A stretch of 64,000 bases of DNA from contig NZ_JAHKNI010000010.1 of NCBI RefSeq assembly GCF_018860155.1, positions 248,001-312,000 of the forward strand, written 5' to 3'. Below are positions 62,425 to 64,000 of the stretch, in pieces. Every line of letters starts with the position of its first letter. Position 1 is the stretch's first letter. A model generated the notes under the pieces. That model did no database searches, was not told the origin of the DNA, and worked only from the letters and a program-made list of their open reading frames with translations. The position numbers and the translations under genes are program-made. This DNA comes from Nocardia albiluteola (GTDB taxonomy: Bacteria > Actinomycetota > Actinomycetes > Mycobacteriales > Mycobacteriaceae).

Positions 62425-63687
62425 CTACAGACTGAACGGGGTATCCGGACTGGTTGGGCTGGTTGGGATCGCGCCGATCACCGGCGCGGCGATATCGTCG
62501 GGGTCGGCGCCGACCAGTTCCCCGCTGTGGCGGGCGTTCACCAGTGCCTCGGGTGTGCTGGTGGAGGCGCCCGCCCGGACCGCCGACATCGCAGCACCGC
62601 CACCCATCATCATCGGCGGCAGCACGGCGCCCTCGGACACCACCGAGGTGGCGGCGATGGTTTCGCTCACGGGTTCCGCTGCCGCGGCCTCGGTGAGGTT
62701 GCCCTCCTGCCATGCCCCCAAGGGGGCGGACCTCACCGCACCGAGGGCGCCGCCAGCGAAGCCGCCGCCGAAACCGGCGGCGAGTGCGGCCGCAGTTCCG
62801 GCCCCGGCTCCGGCGAGCGCGTCGAACTTGGCAGGCGCCAGCACCGGAGTGGCCGTCAGCCGCTGGACCTGGCCGGCGCCGACCTGCTGCGCCGCGGACA
62901 GCAGCGGCTGCACGACCTGCTCGGCCCCCGATATCACCTCCTGCAGTACGGATTGCGCGCTGCTGCTGGAAAGGTTGGTGGATCCGCCGTTGACCTGCAC
63001 CGGACTGCCGTTCTGAGTCATCGTGGCCGAATGCATGAGCAGCTGGGCCTTTGTATGGGCGGTGATCGCGGCCGCCTCGGCGGCTGCCTCCATCGCCGCG
63101 GCCAGCAGCGCGGCCGCGCCACCCGGGGTCGCGGCCAACGGCGCCAACAGCGCTTCGGTGGTGGCCAATTGGGCTGCCACCGCGGCCATTTCGGCCGCCC
63201 CGGTCGCCACCGTCACCGATGCCGCGCCCAGCGTGGCGTGCATCTGTGCGGCCTGGGCGGAGACGGCCGCCGAATTGCCCTGGGCGGCAACTCCGGACGC
63301 TGCAGCCGCCTGGGTGCCGGAGCCTCGCATCGACTCCAGTAGTTGCAGGCCCAACTGAGCCCCCTGTATGGCCGTGTTCAGCGCTTGAACCACGTTCTGC
63401 AGCATCGACTGCGGGTTGATGGCTCCGCCTGCGCCCAGAATGCCGGTACCGAAGCCGCTGAACAGGTCGGTGACCGGCTTGATCAGGGCGACCGGATCGA
63501 GCGGCGGTAATGGGGGCAGCCCCGGCGGCGGTGCTAGTGCGAGCGGTTGCGGCATAGTGGGCAATCCCATGGTGGCCAGCACCTGCGCGACAGGTTGGCC
63601 GACCAACGGTGCGACCGGCGTGTTCTGCAGGGCATCCAGAGCCGTGGGATGTAATGGTGCCGCCAAGGTTTCGGCGGCGGGGCTCAT
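62425..63687 (-). CDS. Ala-rich ESX-associated substrate (EspA-like)
   Basis: 420 aa. ATG at 63687 overlaps the stop of the EspC-like gene (ATGA). Pro/Leu-rich N-terminus (LAPPPGLPPLPPLDP), a DLFSGFGTGILGAGGAINP turn, then long Ala-rich helices (NVVQALNTAIQGAQLGLQLLE, TGAAEMAAVAAQLATTEALLAPLA, AALLAAAMEAAAEAAAI). The last ~150 residues are low complexity with Gly-Ala. No signal peptide is visible. It resembles EspA-type substrates in that a long Ala-rich helical protein is co-encoded with EspC. Probable export with its neighbour is inference. Confidence 0.7.
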   Translation of the reverse strand: MSPAAETLAAPLHPTALDALQNTPVAPLVGQPVAQVLATMGLPTMPQPLALAPPPGLPPLPPLDPVALIKPVTDLFSGFGTGILGAGGAINPQSMLQNVVQALNTAIQGAQLGLQLLESMRGSGTQAAAASGVAAQGNSAAVSAQAAQMHATLGAASVTVATGAAEMAAVAAQLATTEALLAPLAATPGGAAALLAAAMEAAAEAAAITAHTKAQLLMHSATMTQNGSPVQVNGGSTNLSSSSAQSVLQEVISGAEQVVQPLLSAAQQVGAGQVQRLTATPVLAPAKFDALAGAGAGTAAALAAGFGGGFAGGALGAVRSAPLGAWQEGNLTEAAAAEPVSETIAATSVVSEGAVLPPMMMGGGAAMSAVRAGASTSTPEALVNARHSGELVGADPDDIAAPVIGAIPTSPTSPDTPFSL

Positions 63688-64000
63688 TGTGAGACCGGTT
63701 CGGCAGCGGTGAATCCGGCCGCGTTATGCAACTCGGTCTGCTCGTAGGCGCCAGCGGCGGTATGCGCGGCGGTCGAGGTGTTGGCGAAAACGTTCGCCAG
63801 CTGGTTCACCGCAACGAAGTGGTTACATTGGGCGTAGGCGAAACTGGCCAGAAATTCCTGGCCGATGAGTCCGAACACCGGCGCCGCCGCGGCCACACTG
63901 GCGGCCTGGTCGACAGTGCCTGCCGTCGCGACTATGGTGGCCGTGCTCGCCGCAATGTCGCCGTACTGCTGGAATGCATTGGGTTCTACTTCTAGAACGC
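63684..64000 (-). CDS. EspC-like (DUF2580) protein, 5'-partial
   Basis: The frame runs to the window edge. The visible residues include VLEVEPNAFQQYGDIAAS, a run of Ala-rich helix, FGLIGQEFLASFAYAQCNHF, and AYEQTEL, which contains a Tyr-x3-Glu export motif (YEQTE). The pattern 'L.V.P......A' then FGLIG and A.Y..T fits EspC/DUF2580. The start lies outside. It is coupled by ATGA overlap to the Ala-rich protein gene, as EspA/EspC-type pairs are. Confidence 0.8.
   Translation of the reverse strand, partial: VLEVEPNAFQQYGDIAASTATIVATAGTVDQAASVAAAAPVFGLIGQEFLASFAYAQCNHFVAVNQLANVFANTSTAAHTAAGAYEQTELHNAAGFTAAEPVSQ

Overview
The window comes from a high-GC Actinomycetota chromosome. The ESX/type VII secretion genes, WXG100, PPE and EspG proteins, and a LCM-type methyltransferase family typical of mycolic-acid bacteria point to Nocardia or a close relative. 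I recognised no tRNA, rRNA, insertion sequence, CRISPR array or plasmid origin.

Region 1 (1-31 kb) is dominated by one plus-strand gene of more than 9,500 codons whose 5' end lies outside the window. It encodes a giant polymorphic-toxin-like protein built from repeated modules. These are the C-terminal part of a HopA1-like domain, four papain-fold (Tox-PL-type) domains with intact C/H/D residues, ten LuxR/GerE-like helix-turn-helix units in three arrays placed directly before three of those domains, three C3/iota-like ADP-ribosyltransferase domains, three calpain-like domains (one lacking the catalytic Cys), OTU-like modules without the Cys, alpha/beta-hydrolase-associated (DUF1023-like) modules, an unnamed 'HSSFL' module in three copies, a snapalysin-type HExxHxxGxxD metalloprotease and a C-terminal cholera-toxin-like ADP-ribosyltransferase. 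It is followed by a WXG-like protein with 69-bp tandem repeats and by a 217-aa protein of unknown function.

Region 2 (31-39.2 kb, minus strand) holds a methyltransferase and a seven-gene operon with overlapping genes. The operon encodes four YbaB/EbfC-like small proteins, an EspG chaperone and two large low-complexity ESX substrates (EspE/EspB-like) that share a C-terminal tail.

Region 3 (39.3-64 kb) is an ESX core locus: a truncated eccA remnant, eccD-mycP-eccC on the plus strand, eccB (minus) and eccE (plus) further on, then a minus-strand substrate operon (EspC-like, Ala-rich protein, EspC-like, PPE, EspG and two WXG100 proteins). About 10 kb sits between eccC and eccB. It carries two paralogous 357-aa glycosyltransferases in the same orientation, a third glycosyltransferase-like gene, a WXG/CpnT-like pair, and an AraC regulator with a double-hotdog thioesterase and an SRPBCC protein.

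Working model (inference): EccB/C/D/E and MycP form the membrane translocase, EspG proteins chaperone PPE/Esp-type substrates, WXG-like small proteins act as co-export partners, and the giant protein is a multi-domain effector delivered by this or a related ESX system. The embedded glycosyltransferases may modify the Thr/Pro-rich substrates.
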